Assembly (NCBI RefSeq): GCF_024385505.1 | Contig: NZ_JANFLT010000006.1 | Coordinates: 186,001-250,000 of the forward strand | Direction: 5' to 3' | Source: Arthrobacter zhaoxinii | GTDB taxonomy: Bacteria; Actinomycetota; Actinomycetes; Actinomycetales; Micrococcaceae | DNA length: 64,000 nucleotides | In this document: one piece after another, positions 38,459-46,872 of the stretch | How positions within the stretch are numbered: the first letter of the stretch is position 1 | How the letters are laid out: the number at the start of each line of letters is the position of its first letter | Translations under genes and position numbers: made by a program | Notes under the pieces: model-generated | Told to the model about the DNA's origin: nothing | Database searches by the model: none | The model's input: only the letters and a program-made list of their open reading frames with translations

Positions 38459-39049
38459 ATGGTTGGACAACCCAGTGCACGTGAGCGCCTGCTCGATGCC
38501 GCCGAAGAACTCGCCTTCACCCAAGGGGTCGCGGCGACGCCGGTGGACCGGATCCTGCAGCGCGCCAACGTCTCACCCGCGACGCTGTATGCGCACTTCG
38601 GCAACAAGGAAGGCCTGATTGCGCAGGCGCTGCGCCGCCGGCTGCAGAACTGGGATGCTGCCTGGCAGCGGGAAATCGCCGCCGCCGCCACGGACCGGGA
38701 CCGGCTGCTGGCGGTCTTTCCCGCGCTGACCAGCTACCGCTCGGGCACGTCCGCCGCCCGCTGGTGCGCCGCGCTGGGCGTCGCCGCGGAAACGGTCGAC
38801 CCGGGCCAGCAGCTCGCGGAGACCCTGTCGCAGGATACGCAGCTGCTCACCGACCGCTTCCGGGAACTCGCGGTGCCCGTCGTCGGAGCCGACGACGCCG
38901 ATGCGGTGGCGGCACATCTGCTGCTGATCTTCACTGGCGTCCTGGGCATGCTGCTGCGCGGTGACTCTCCGGAGGCGGCTGCCGCCACCGGGCGCGTCAC
39001 CGCGGAGTTCGTTATCGACGGGTTCGGGGCGTCCCCTTCGGGCGCGTAA
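38459..39049 (+). CDS. TetR/AcrR family regulator
   Basis: 196 residues from ATG 38459. N-terminal TetR HTH is clear: ARERLLDAAEELAFTQGV, then ILQRANVSPATLYAHFGNKEGL. The C-terminal ligand-binding part is alanine-rich and helical. It presumably represses the divergent MFS gene and itself through the palindrome between them. The last 38 bp overlap the convergent gene ending at 39012. Confidence 0.9.
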   Translation: MVGQPSARERLLDAAEELAFTQGVAATPVDRILQRANVSPATLYAHFGNKEGLIAQALRRRLQNWDAAWQREIAAAATDRDRLLAVFPALTSYRSGTSAARWCAALGVAAETVDPGQQLAETLSQDTQLLTDRFRELAVPVVGADDADAVAAHLLLIFTGVLGMLLRGDSPEAAAATGRVTAEFVIDGFGASPSGA

Positions 39050-39587
39050 CTTTCCCGGACGATGACGACGGCGCCCGCGACGGCGCCCGCGACGGCGGCG
39101 GCGGCACCCGTGGCGGCGGCGGCACGCGCTTGCCGGCCGGCGCCTCGCCGGGGCTGAGGTACTGCACGTCGCGGCGGCCGTCGGCGAGGATCCGCAGGTC
39201 CTCATCCAGATTCTGCCGCAGCTCCATCAGCCCGAACTGGTAACGCTCCGGATCCTTCGCAACATCGCGCAGGTAGCGGTTGCACACGGCTGACATGCGC
39301 ATCAGCACCTCGGTCGCGCCGGAGCCGGGCTGCAGATGCGCGAGTGTTTCCGTGATGTTCTCGCGCAGGTCCTGAACAGCCGAGCTGTGCCGCGCCTCGG
39401 CAGGTCCGGCGGGCGCGGGTTGCGGGTCGATCGGGGCCAGCGTCCGTTTCAGGTGCAGATCGGTGATCAGCTCGTTGAGTGCCCGGGACTCGTGCCGCCG
39501 GTCTCGGCTGCGCCTGGTTCCCCAGCCCGCACCGAAGCCGATCAGCACCCCGCCCGCCGGCCCGAGAACGTCCCAGATCCAGTCCAT
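39012..39587 (-). CDS. Membrane-anchored hypothetical protein
   Basis: 191 residues from ATG 39587, chosen because GGAGG lies 5 nt upstream; the longer reading to 39695 has an untypical N-terminus. One N-terminal membrane helix (GGVLIGFGAGWG), a helical middle (RENITETLAHLQ ... ELRQNLDEDLRIL) and a basic Pro/Ser/Arg-rich tail. No known domain. The tail overlaps tetR on the other strand and is made largely by the repeated GACGGCGCCCGC sequence. Confidence 0.6.
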   Translation of the reverse strand: MDWIWDVLGPAGGVLIGFGAGWGTRRSRDRRHESRALNELITDLHLKRTLAPIDPQPAPAGPAEARHSSAVQDLRENITETLAHLQPGSGATEVLMRMSAVCNRYLRDVAKDPERYQFGLMELRQNLDEDLRILADGRRDVQYLSPGEAPAGKRVPPPPRVPPPPSRAPSRAPSSSSGKVTRPKGTPRTRR

Positions 39588-39727
39588 CCCAGCCTCCAGA
39601 AGCGGTGCCTCCAAGCAGGTTACGGGGCCGGAATGCGGTTCTGCCAGAGGAACAGGTGCATGCGGTGGCTTCCCTGTGGGTTTGCCGAGGCGCAAAGGCG
39701 CTCACGACTGCTGTAGCGTAAGACTTG

Positions 39728-40834
39728 ATGCATTCGCATCCATATTCGCAGTCTTTTCACGGGGGACCTTTGTCTTTTCAGCCACCTGCCCAAAATTCGG
39801 GTAAATCAATTCGCTCAACTTGGGTGGTGGCGGTCCTCCTGTTGCTGCTCCTTATTCTCTGCCTGGCAACGGGTGACGGCGGTTTCGGGATCTGGCTGTT
39901 TCTGACGGCGCTCGTTGTGCTTATCTCCGCGCTTTACGCGTTGGTTTTCCGCCGCCCCTCGTGGGTGCGGCTCACCACCCCTACGGCTCGAAAGCGGGCA
40001 CTGGGACTAGCAGGTGCCATGGCGATCGTCGGCTTGGTTGTTACCGGGATGACCGCTCCAGCTGTGGAAAAACCAGTCGAAGCTGCCGCCGAAAAGTCAC
40101 CCTCGCCGTCGCCCTCGCCGACTAAAACCACCGCTTCTCCGACCCCGACACCCACACAGATTGCCAACAAGGCATGTAAGTCCGCCGGTGCCACCCAGAC
40201 GTTGAAGCAGGCTGCATCCCCCAGCCCCACTCCGTCCGATTCGACCTCAGCAAAGGCGTCACCGTCCTCTTCCCCGTCGACGACGGCAGCATCGCCGTCC
40301 GCCAGGCCAACCTCCCAGGCGGTTGTCTACGTCTGCACTGAAAACGACAACGGCAAGCTCGTCTGGATGGATGAAGATAAATCCAAAAAGTTGATCGCGG
40401 ACCGGAAATCCTCAGAGGACAAGAAGGTTGAAGAGGAGAAGAAGGCGGCGGACGACAAGAAAGCCGCCGAGGATAAGAAGGCTGCAGATGCGGCTGCTGC
40501 GGAAGAGGCCGAGCGGAAGCGGGTGGCAGACGAAGCAGCTGCGGCAGCCGAAGCGCAGCGTCTTGCCGACGAACAAGCTGCAGCCGAAGCCCAAAGGGTT
40601 GCCGACGAACAGGCTCGCCAGCAGTACGTGCCGCCAGCACCAGCACCAGCACCAGCACCAGCACCTGCCCCTGCTCCGGCTCCTGCCCCTGCTCCGGCCC
40701 CGGCTCCTGCCCCGTCAGTTGTGCACCCAGGCTCGTTCTGCAGCAATGCCGGTTCCGGAGGAGTTACTTCCAAGGGAACGCCAATGGTTTGCGGTCCGGG
40801 CTCGGACGGACGCCTTAGGTGGCGCTCTGCCTAA
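39728..40834 (+). CDS. Membrane protein with Lys/Ala coiled coil, PA-repeat and C-terminal Cys-pair domain
   Basis: 368 residues from ATG 39728 (TTG 39725 possible). Two N-terminal membrane helices (about 32-75) and a third near 95, a Ser/Thr/Pro linker, a helix-forming K/A/E-rich stretch of TolA type (about 215-300), a (PA)n repeat of 24 or so residues, and a final domain with CSNAGSGG and VCGPGSDGRLRW, a short two-Cys module common at the C-termini of actinobacterial surface proteins. It is paralogous in plan to the gene at 41005. Probably spans or contacts the cell wall; function unknown. Confidence 0.75.
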   Translation: MHSHPYSQSFHGGPLSFQPPAQNSGKSIRSTWVVAVLLLLLLILCLATGDGGFGIWLFLTALVVLISALYALVFRRPSWVRLTTPTARKRALGLAGAMAIVGLVVTGMTAPAVEKPVEAAAEKSPSPSPSPTKTTASPTPTPTQIANKACKSAGATQTLKQAASPSPTPSDSTSAKASPSSSPSTTAASPSARPTSQAVVYVCTENDNGKLVWMDEDKSKKLIADRKSSEDKKVEEEKKAADDKKAAEDKKAADAAAAEEAERKRVADEAAAAAEAQRLADEQAAAEAQRVADEQARQQYVPPAPAPAPAPAPAPAPAPAPAPAPAPAPSVVHPGSFCSNAGSGGVTSKGTPMVCGPGSDGRLRWRSA

Positions 40835-40876
40835 AGCTCATGCGGCGAAAACAAGCAGTTTGCTGAAGCCCTAGAT

Positions 40877-40915
40877 GTTGCCCTTGGACCCGCCTAGCGT
40901 GGTTCCAAGGGCAAC
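40877..40915 (+). terminator. Hairpin between the two paralogous membrane-protein genes
   Basis: GTTGCCCTTGGA (40877-40888) pairs perfectly with TCCAAGGGCAAC (40904-40915) around a 15-nt loop, 43 bp after the upstream stop. No long T-tract follows, but the 12-bp stem is convincing. Confidence 0.6.
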
Positions 40916-41004
40916 GTCCGTTAACGGCTACGTTGTCGTTCCAGAAGCCAGCCGAGGTCCGCGGACCGGGGGAGGCAGGCCCGGCACCATACCGCTGAGG
41001 CACC

Positions 41005-42192
41005 ATGTCGCACGAATCAACACCAGCAGCAGCTCCCTTCGGTGCGTCTGTGCGTCAGCGAAGTCTTGGCGGAACTCCCCGCTCCGCATGGCTGGTCATT
41101 GGACTGGCCGCCGGACTGCTGTTGGTCGCGGCCCTGCAGGGCAGCCTCGGAATCCTCGTGTGGCTGCTCGCCGCCGGATCCCTGCTGGTGTTCACTGCGC
41201 TCTACGCGCTGGGGTTCCGCCGCCGCAGCTGGGCCAATCTGGCCACTCTCGAACAGCGGAAATTTACGCTGTCCCTCGGAGCGGTGGTGGTTGTCCTCGG
41301 CATGGTGGCGGGCATCGTCTCCACACCGGAGCCGGCACGGACTCCGATGTCCTCGGACGCCGAAGGCCTCCGGCCGCGGCCCGATCTTTTCGCCCTCCCG
41401 ACGCCGCAGACGACGCCGCCGCCCGGATCCATCCTCCGGCGGGCCCAGCAGCCCGCGGCCGACCAGGCAACGGACGAGCCCGCCGACGGGGCCGACAGCT
41501 ATGCGCTGCTGGGGGATACGTCTGGCTGGGAGCCAGCCGAGGCCGATGATTCCCTCGCGGACAAGCCCTGCGAGGAGCCGGGGGAAGCACGCACCCAGCG
41601 GCAGACCGAGTACCGCTGCACGCACGCCACAGACGGACGGCTGGTCTGGGTCGAGAGATCCGGAGCGGAGCGGCTGCAGGAGGAGCGAGCTGCTGCGGAG
41701 ATGGCACGCGCGCAGGAACGGGCACGTGAAGCGCAACGGGAGCAGGACATGGCGGAGCAAAGGGCAGCGGAGGAACGCGCACGGGAAGCCGCTCAGCCGC
41801 CGCAACAGCCGAATCCGCCCGCCAACCAGCCGCAGCCCCCGCCGAGTGATCCCCCGACGGAACCTCCAAACCAGCCGCCGACAGCACCGCCAACGGAACC
41901 ACCAGCGGAGCCGCCAAACCCGACTCCAACGCAGCCGCCCGCTGATCCGCCGACCCGGCCGCCGAACCCGGATCCGACGACGCCGCCCACCGTTCCGCCT
42001 ACGCTCCCGGATCGGCCGGACCCGCTCGCTCCGGATCCCGATATCCCGGTCCTTCCGCCGGAGTTCCCGGTGCCGCCGGAGCCGCAGCCTCCGCAGCGCC
42101 CGGCCCCGCCGTCGTCGTCGTTCGCTCCGCCGTCAACAGCGCCGGATGCCAGCCAGGCCGCCGTCGAAGCCGCCCTGCCCGCTTCCCGCTAA
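41005..42192 (+). CDS. Membrane protein with long Pro-rich tail (paralogue of 39728-40834)
   Basis: 395 residues, ATG 41005 after GAGG. Same plan as its neighbour: N-terminal helices (WLVIGLAAGLLLVAALQG and further), a short domain with CEEPGEARTQRQTEYRCTHATDGRLVWVE in which the two Cys and DGRLVW echo the neighbour's TENDNGKLVW region, a charged coiled coil (about 215-255), then about 140 residues of P-rich repeats (PPTEPPNQPP-like). No cysteine module at the end. The two genes are likely a duplication. Function unknown. Confidence 0.72.
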   Translation: MSHESTPAAAPFGASVRQRSLGGTPRSAWLVIGLAAGLLLVAALQGSLGILVWLLAAGSLLVFTALYALGFRRRSWANLATLEQRKFTLSLGAVVVVLGMVAGIVSTPEPARTPMSSDAEGLRPRPDLFALPTPQTTPPPGSILRRAQQPAADQATDEPADGADSYALLGDTSGWEPAEADDSLADKPCEEPGEARTQRQTEYRCTHATDGRLVWVERSGAERLQEERAAAEMARAQERAREAQREQDMAEQRAAEERAREAAQPPQQPNPPANQPQPPPSDPPTEPPNQPPTAPPTEPPAEPPNPTPTQPPADPPTRPPNPDPTTPPTVPPTLPDRPDPLAPDPDIPVLPPEFPVPPEPQPPQRPAPPSSSFAPPSTAPDASQAAVEAALPASR

Positions 42193-42197
42193 CCGCC

Positions 42198-43433
42198 CTA
42201 CCGGAACGCGGAAATGCCGGTAATGTGCTGGCCGAGGATGAGGGTGTGGACCTCGTCGGTGCCTTCGTAGGTCCGCACAGATTCGAGGTTGTTGGCGTGC
42301 CGCAGCGGTGAGTAGTCCAGGGTGATGCCGTTGCCGCCCAGGATCGCGCGGGCCTCCCGGCAGATCGCGATGGCTTCGCGCACGTTGTTCAGCTTGCCCA
42401 CGGAAATCTGTACCGGTTCCAGCGTGCCGGAGTCCTTGAGCCGCCCGGTGTGGATGGCCAGCAGCACGCCCTTGGAGATTTCCAGCAGCATGTTCACCAG
42501 CTTCTCCTGGGTGATCTGGTAGGCGGCGAGCGGCTTGTCGAACTGCAGCCGTTCCAGCGAGTACTTCAACGCCTCCTCGTAGCTGTCCCGGGCCGCGCCC
42601 ATCGAGCCCCAGAGGATGCCGTAGCGGGCCTCGTTCAGGCAGGAGAACGGTCCGCGCAGTCCCTTCGCACCGGGCAGCAGCGCCGAGTCCGGCAGCCGCA
42701 CGTCGTCCAGGAACACATCGCACTGGATGGAGGCGCGCATGGACAGCTTCGGTTCGATCGGCACGGCGGAGAAGCCGGGAGTATCCGTGGGGACGAGGAA
42801 GCCGCGGACGCCGTCGTCGGTCTGCGCCCAGATCACGGCGACGTCGGCAATGGAGGCCAGCCCGATCCACCGTTTGGTGCCGCTCAGGACCCAGCCGCCG
42901 CCGTCGTGCCGGGCAAACGTGGTCATGCTGGACGGGTCCGAGCCGGCCGTGGGCTCGGTGAGGCCGAAGCAGCCGATCAGCTCGCCGCGCGCCATGCCGG
43001 GCAGGTAGCGGTTTTTCTGTTCCTCGGTGCCGAAGCGGTGGATGGCGGTCATGGCCAGCGAGCCCTGGACGGAGACGAAGGTGCGCAGGCCCGAGTCGCC
43101 GGCCTCCAGTTCCATCGCGGCGATCCCGTACTCGACGGCGGAGCGTCCCGGGCAGCCGTAGCCCTCCAGGTGCATGCCGAGCAGTCCGAGGCCGCCCAGC
43201 TCACGGACAATCTCCACCGGGAACACTGCGTCCTCGTACCAGTCCTTGATGTTCGGGCGGATGCGTTCGTCCACGAAGGTCCGGACTTTCGCACGCAGGG
43301 CAAGTTCGTCCTCCGTGAGGAGAGCGTCCAGACCGAGGACGTCCGACGCCGTCCGGAGGGTTTCGAGGTCCGGTGCGGCGGTGGCGGTGGGCGAGGCCGC
43401 AGGGGACAAAGGCGGCGTAGCGGGCATGCTCAT
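42198..43433 (-). CDS. gcdH: Glutaryl-CoA dehydrogenase-type acyl-CoA dehydrogenase
   Basis: 411 residues, ATG 43433 with AGGAGG just before it. FAD-dependent oxidation of an acyl-CoA in the cytoplasm: CFGLTEPTAGSDPSSM (FAD/substrate binding), GTKRWIG, ARAILGGNGI, and YEGTDEVHTLILGQHITG with the catalytic glutamate. The ending GQHITGISAF and the TEPTAGSDP...SM block are typical of glutaryl-CoA dehydrogenases, which also decarboxylate to crotonyl-CoA in lysine/tryptophan breakdown; assignment to substrate is inference. Divergent from a thiolase, with 64 bp between starts, which fits a degradation pair. N-terminal 20 residues are variable. Confidence 0.87.
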   Translation of the reverse strand: MSMPATPPLSPAASPTATAAPDLETLRTASDVLGLDALLTEDELALRAKVRTFVDERIRPNIKDWYEDAVFPVEIVRELGGLGLLGMHLEGYGCPGRSAVEYGIAAMELEAGDSGLRTFVSVQGSLAMTAIHRFGTEEQKNRYLPGMARGELIGCFGLTEPTAGSDPSSMTTFARHDGGGWVLSGTKRWIGLASIADVAVIWAQTDDGVRGFLVPTDTPGFSAVPIEPKLSMRASIQCDVFLDDVRLPDSALLPGAKGLRGPFSCLNEARYGILWGSMGAARDSYEEALKYSLERLQFDKPLAAYQITQEKLVNMLLEISKGVLLAIHTGRLKDSGTLEPVQISVGKLNNVREAIAICREARAILGGNGITLDYSPLRHANNLESVRTYEGTDEVHTLILGQHITGISAFR

Positions 43434-43497
43434 GGTTCCTCCTGGCGCGTGTTGTTCAAGTCACATTACTAGTCCGGGGAGCAGTACTATTTCGAGC

Positions 43498-44682
43498 ATG
43501 AATGAGGCCTATCTGGTGTCCGCTGTCCGCACTCCCGTCGGCAGGTACGGCGGCGCCCTCTCGAGCGTCCGCCCCGACGATCTCGCCGCCCTGGTCCTCC
43601 GGGAAGCGGTGGAGCGGGCCGGAGTGAGCGCGGCCGACGTCGACGAGGTGCTGCTGGGCAACACGAACCAGGCCGGGGAGGACAACCGGAACGTGGCCCG
43701 GATGGCGGCCCTGCTCGCCGGCTTCCCCGACACCGTGCCGGCCATGACGGTGAACCGGCTCTGCGCCTCCGGGCTCAGCGCGATCATCACCGCCTCGCAG
43801 ATGATTCGCTCGGGTGCTGCGGACATCGTGGTGGCCGGGGGAGTGGAGTCCATGTCCCGGGCGCCGTGGGTGCTGGCGAAGCCGGAGAAGGCCTTCGCCA
43901 AGCCCGGGGAGTTGGCGGATTCGGCGATCGGGGCACGGTTCACCAACCCGAAGTTCTACGACCTGTCCGGCACCACCTACTCCATGCCCGAAACCGCCGA
44001 GGAGCTGGCGACCCGGGACGGGATCTCCCGTGAGGATTCCGACGCCTTTGCGCTGCGCTCGCATACCCGTGCGCTCGCCACCATCGACGAGGGCCGGTTT
44101 ACTGATGAGATCGTGCCGGTGGAAACCAAGAAGGGCGTGGTGAAGACCGACGAGGGTCCGCGCCGGGAAACCAGCATGGAGGCCCTGGCGAAGCTGCGGC
44201 CCATCGTACGGTCCGACGGTGTGGTGACCGCCGGGAACTCAAGCTCACTGAACGACGGTGCGTCCGCCGTCGTCGTCGCCAGCGCCGACGCGGTCCGCCG
44301 GCTGGGGCTGAACGCACGGGCCCGGATTGTCGACGGCGCCTCCGCCGGGGTGGCACCTGCTGTGATGGGCATCGGCCCGGTGCCGGCGACGCAGAAGGTG
44401 CTGGACCGGGCCGGCTGGTCGCTCGGCGACATCGATGCCGTGGAGCTGAACGAGGCGTTCGCCGCCCAGTCGCTGGCCTGCATCCGCGCCCTGAACCTGG
44501 ACGAGTCGATCGTGAACCGCGACGGCGGTGCCATCGCTTTGGGGCATGCGCTGGGGTCCTCGGGGTCCCGGCTTACGGTGACCATGCTGAACCGGATGGA
44601 GCGCGAGGGCGCTTCGAAGGGGCTGGTGACCATGTGCGTGGGGCTGGGCCAGGGCGTGTCGATGCTGTTGGAGCGGGTGTAG
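43498..44682 (+). CDS. Thiolase family acetyl-CoA C-acyltransferase
   Basis: 394 residues from ATG 43498. The nucleophile Cys is in VNRLCASGLSAI (about residue 89); ELNEAFAAQSLA, the His motif GGAIALGHALGSSGSR and the second Cys in MCVGLGQG are all present, so a functional thiolase. GNTNQAGEDNRNVARMAALLAG resembles both acetyl-CoA acetyltransferases and the 3-oxoadipyl-CoA thiolase PcaF. With the divergent glutaryl-CoA dehydrogenase it would finish the route glutaryl-CoA to crotonyl-CoA to acetyl-CoA, the hydratase and dehydrogenase being encoded elsewhere. Confidence 0.92.
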   Translation: MNEAYLVSAVRTPVGRYGGALSSVRPDDLAALVLREAVERAGVSAADVDEVLLGNTNQAGEDNRNVARMAALLAGFPDTVPAMTVNRLCASGLSAIITASQMIRSGAADIVVAGGVESMSRAPWVLAKPEKAFAKPGELADSAIGARFTNPKFYDLSGTTYSMPETAEELATRDGISREDSDAFALRSHTRALATIDEGRFTDEIVPVETKKGVVKTDEGPRRETSMEALAKLRPIVRSDGVVTAGNSSSLNDGASAVVVASADAVRRLGLNARARIVDGASAGVAPAVMGIGPVPATQKVLDRAGWSLGDIDAVELNEAFAAQSLACIRALNLDESIVNRDGGAIALGHALGSSGSRLTVTMLNRMEREGASKGLVTMCVGLGQGVSMLLERV

Positions 44683-44712
44683 GCGCCGCTGGTATATAGC
44701 GGGCTACGGGGA

Positions 44713-44841
44713 TTAGGCGTCGGCGAGCCTGGCGAGCAGTTCGGCGTCCTTCGTGAGGATGGATTCGAGGGCAGCGTCGATTGCACGCCGGCGCTCGTCT
44801 CGATCCAAACCGTCCCGCGGGGCCTCATGCTGCTCAGTCAT
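44713..44841 (-). CDS. Small 42-residue hypothetical protein
   Basis: ATG 44841 to TAA 44713, product MTEQHEAPRDGLDRDERRRA and then an amphipathic helix ending ELLARLADA. No strong ribosome site. Too short for usual gene finders. The charged N-terminus and helix composition look like a real small soluble protein; function unknown. Confidence 0.45.
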   Translation of the reverse strand: MTEQHEAPRDGLDRDERRRAIDAALESILTKDAELLARLADA

Positions 44842-45002
44842 GCGAGCACTCTACCGCCCGCATGGACAGCAGGGGGTTGCCCACGAATACCCGGCGCCCC
44901 GTGCCTCTTGCGCAACCTGCCGGCCGTACCTGCCCGGAGCACCCGCAGTTTTTTGCGGGATAGGCTGTGGCAGGTAATCGGTCCGTAGTTATAGGGGGAT
45001 GA

Positions 45003-45590
45003 ATGCGTCAGGGAAGTATTGCCGGGGTAGTGCTTATTTGTTCTCTGGGATTAGCAGGGTGTACCTCCTCCGATGAAGGATCTGAACAACCGGTTTCCGC
45101 AGCTTCCCCGAGCACATCGGCGTCAGGCACCACGGCCCCCTCCACCACTGGGACGACGGCCCCCGCCACCCCGACGTCGTCCGCTCCCGCCGTCGACCCT
45201 GCACAGCCTGTGACAGCTATGACCATTGCCCAGCAGCTGCAGACAGCGGTCCCGACCATTACATCTGTCACCGAAGTGACTGAAGCGAATGATTCCACCG
45301 GGTCCATCGGTCAGCCGGGCCAGTACACATCGGCGGCGTGGATTGCCGACACCGGTGCTGCCGCGAATGAGAAGAGCGTGGTCGGCGGAGCTGTCGTGGA
45401 AGTTTTCGCCGGGGAAGCAGAAGTGCAGGCCCGCTTGTCCTTTCTCCAGCAGCACATCGGCCAGGGCCCGGCCTACAATGCCGAACACCATTATCTGAAG
45501 GGAACGGCGCTCCTACGGGTGTCAGGAGCACTAGGTCCCGAACAGGCGGCTCTCTACGAGCAGGCCTTCAACGCCACCAGTTTCGAATAA
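45003..45590 (+). CDS. Secreted lipoprotein of unknown function
   Basis: 195 residues, AGGGGG before the start. A signal peptide ends with lipobox LGLAGC (Cys near residue 20), followed by a Ser/Thr/Pro linker to about residue 68, then an 125-residue folded domain (VTAMTIAQQLQTAVPTI ... AALYEQAFNAT). Exported, lipid-anchored on the outer face of the membrane. The globular part is not of a family I recognise. Confidence 0.78.
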   Translation: MRQGSIAGVVLICSLGLAGCTSSDEGSEQPVSAASPSTSASGTTAPSTTGTTAPATPTSSAPAVDPAQPVTAMTIAQQLQTAVPTITSVTEVTEANDSTGSIGQPGQYTSAAWIADTGAAANEKSVVGGAVVEVFAGEAEVQARLSFLQQHIGQGPAYNAEHHYLKGTALLRVSGALGPEQAALYEQAFNATSFE

Positions 45591-45631
45591 GCCTTTCTCC
45601 AGCAATCCAGTCTCAAACAGGGGGTATCGCA

Positions 45632-46069
45632 ATGCCGTTGTTCAGCACCAAACCGATAGTGGAAAAGAAGGAACAGTGGACCTCGGCCCTGCCGCCGCAC
45701 GAGGTCTTGGACGTGTTGGCGTCGGCATTCGCGTCCCACGGTGAGGACGTCCGACGGGAAAAGTCCTCGGTGGAGGTGCACCTGGGGTCGAATGCGCTGT
45801 ACCGGACATGGGGCAACATGACGGCCGAAGGCCGCGCGAACATACCGGTCGCCTTGAGCTTCACCGTGGCTGAATCCGGCACCGGAACTGCCCTGTCCGT
45901 CCATGCGTTCGACACGTTCGGTTTTAGAGTCGGCAGCGGAAAGTCCTTCGGTGTGCCGGAGACCTTCAACCGGCGGCTGGAGGAATTCCTCAGCTACGCA
46001 GCGGGGGTTATCGGCATCGACCGGCCCGTCACCGGACCCGTCCCTGCCCCGCCTCGCTTCAACCTTTAG
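45632..46069 (+). CDS. Small soluble hypothetical protein
   Basis: 145 residues, alpha/beta pattern with alternating hydrophobic strands (VEVHLGSNALYRTWG, IPVALSFTVAE, TALSVHAFDTFG) and a C-terminal helix, like a SRPBCC- or polyketide-cyclase-sized fold, but I cannot assign it. No signal peptide. It follows the lipoprotein by 42 bp and overlaps the convergent HAD gene by 4 bp. Confidence 0.6.
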   Translation: MPLFSTKPIVEKKEQWTSALPPHEVLDVLASAFASHGEDVRREKSSVEVHLGSNALYRTWGNMTAEGRANIPVALSFTVAESGTGTALSVHAFDTFGFRVGSGKSFGVPETFNRRLEEFLSYAAGVIGIDRPVTGPVPAPPRFNL

Positions 46070-46872
46070 GCCCGCACCAGCCCCAGCATCCGCCGGACAA
46101 TCTCTTCCCCGGCCAGGATTCCGCGCGCCTCGGTGACCTGCAGGTGCGGCTCGAAGTAGCCGGCGTCGTCCAGCTCGCCGTGTGCCGGACGGAAGGCGAC
46201 GTCGGCGCACTCCAGCATCGGCCGGTCCAGCAGTGAATCCCCGGCCGCGATGATGCGGTCCGCACCGATCCGGCGGGCAACTTCAGCGACGGCCTGCTGC
46301 TTGGTGACCGGCGTGGGCACGCAGTAGAGCTTCCGGCCCTGCAGCGACACGGTCCAGCCGCGCGCATCGCACCAGTCCTCCAGAGCCAGCAGGAACTCGC
46401 CGGGGAGGGCCTCCCGGTCCACAATCGCGTACGCGAACAGGTCCTCGGCGGAACGAAGCTTCAGAATCCATTCATGGAACTCAGGACGGCCCAGGTAAGC
46501 CTCGATCTCGGCCAGCGGCGCGCACCCGGTCGTGACAAGGCTGCGCACCGAAGCCTGCCAGTCAACGACGGTCTCCCCGTGGTGCAGGATGACGCCGCCG
46601 TTGGTGGTGACCGCATACTCCGGGGTGGGCCCGGGCAGCTGGATCCGCCGGTACTGCGCCACGGTCCGGGTGGTGACGGGGACGAACACGGACGCTTCGG
46701 CGGCGGAGACCAGCAGGGCTTCGGCGGCGCGGGTCATATAGGACAGCGGCTTGCCCTCGTAGACTTCCGCGACCACCATGGCCGGAGCCAGGGCATCCTC
46801 GGTGTTCAGGAACAGCGCGTTGGCGGAGTAGATCAGGGTGCGGTCCAGGTCGGACGCGAGCATCGTCTTCAC
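46066..46872 (-). CDS. HAD family hydrolase of the Ter operon
   Basis: 268 residues from GTG 46872, which overlaps the preceding stop (GTGA); the first HAD motif LASDLDRTLIY follows directly. Later AAGDSLLDRPML supplies motif IV (GD...D). Class-II-cap HAD as in Cof/sucrose-phosphatase-type enzymes. In Ter loci such HADs accompany the phosphoribosyltransferase/StiP and CitE-like genes and are thought to form a nucleoside-like metabolite pathway; exact substrate unknown. Last gene of the operon. Confidence 0.82.
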   Translation of the reverse strand: MKTMLASDLDRTLIYSANALFLNTEDALAPAMVVAEVYEGKPLSYMTRAAEALLVSAAEASVFVPVTTRTVAQYRRIQLPGPTPEYAVTTNGGVILHHGETVVDWQASVRSLVTTGCAPLAEIEAYLGRPEFHEWILKLRSAEDLFAYAIVDREALPGEFLLALEDWCDARGWTVSLQGRKLYCVPTPVTKQQAVAEVARRIGADRIIAAGDSLLDRPMLECADVAFRPAHGELDDAGYFEPHLQVTEARGILAGEEIVRRMLGLVRA

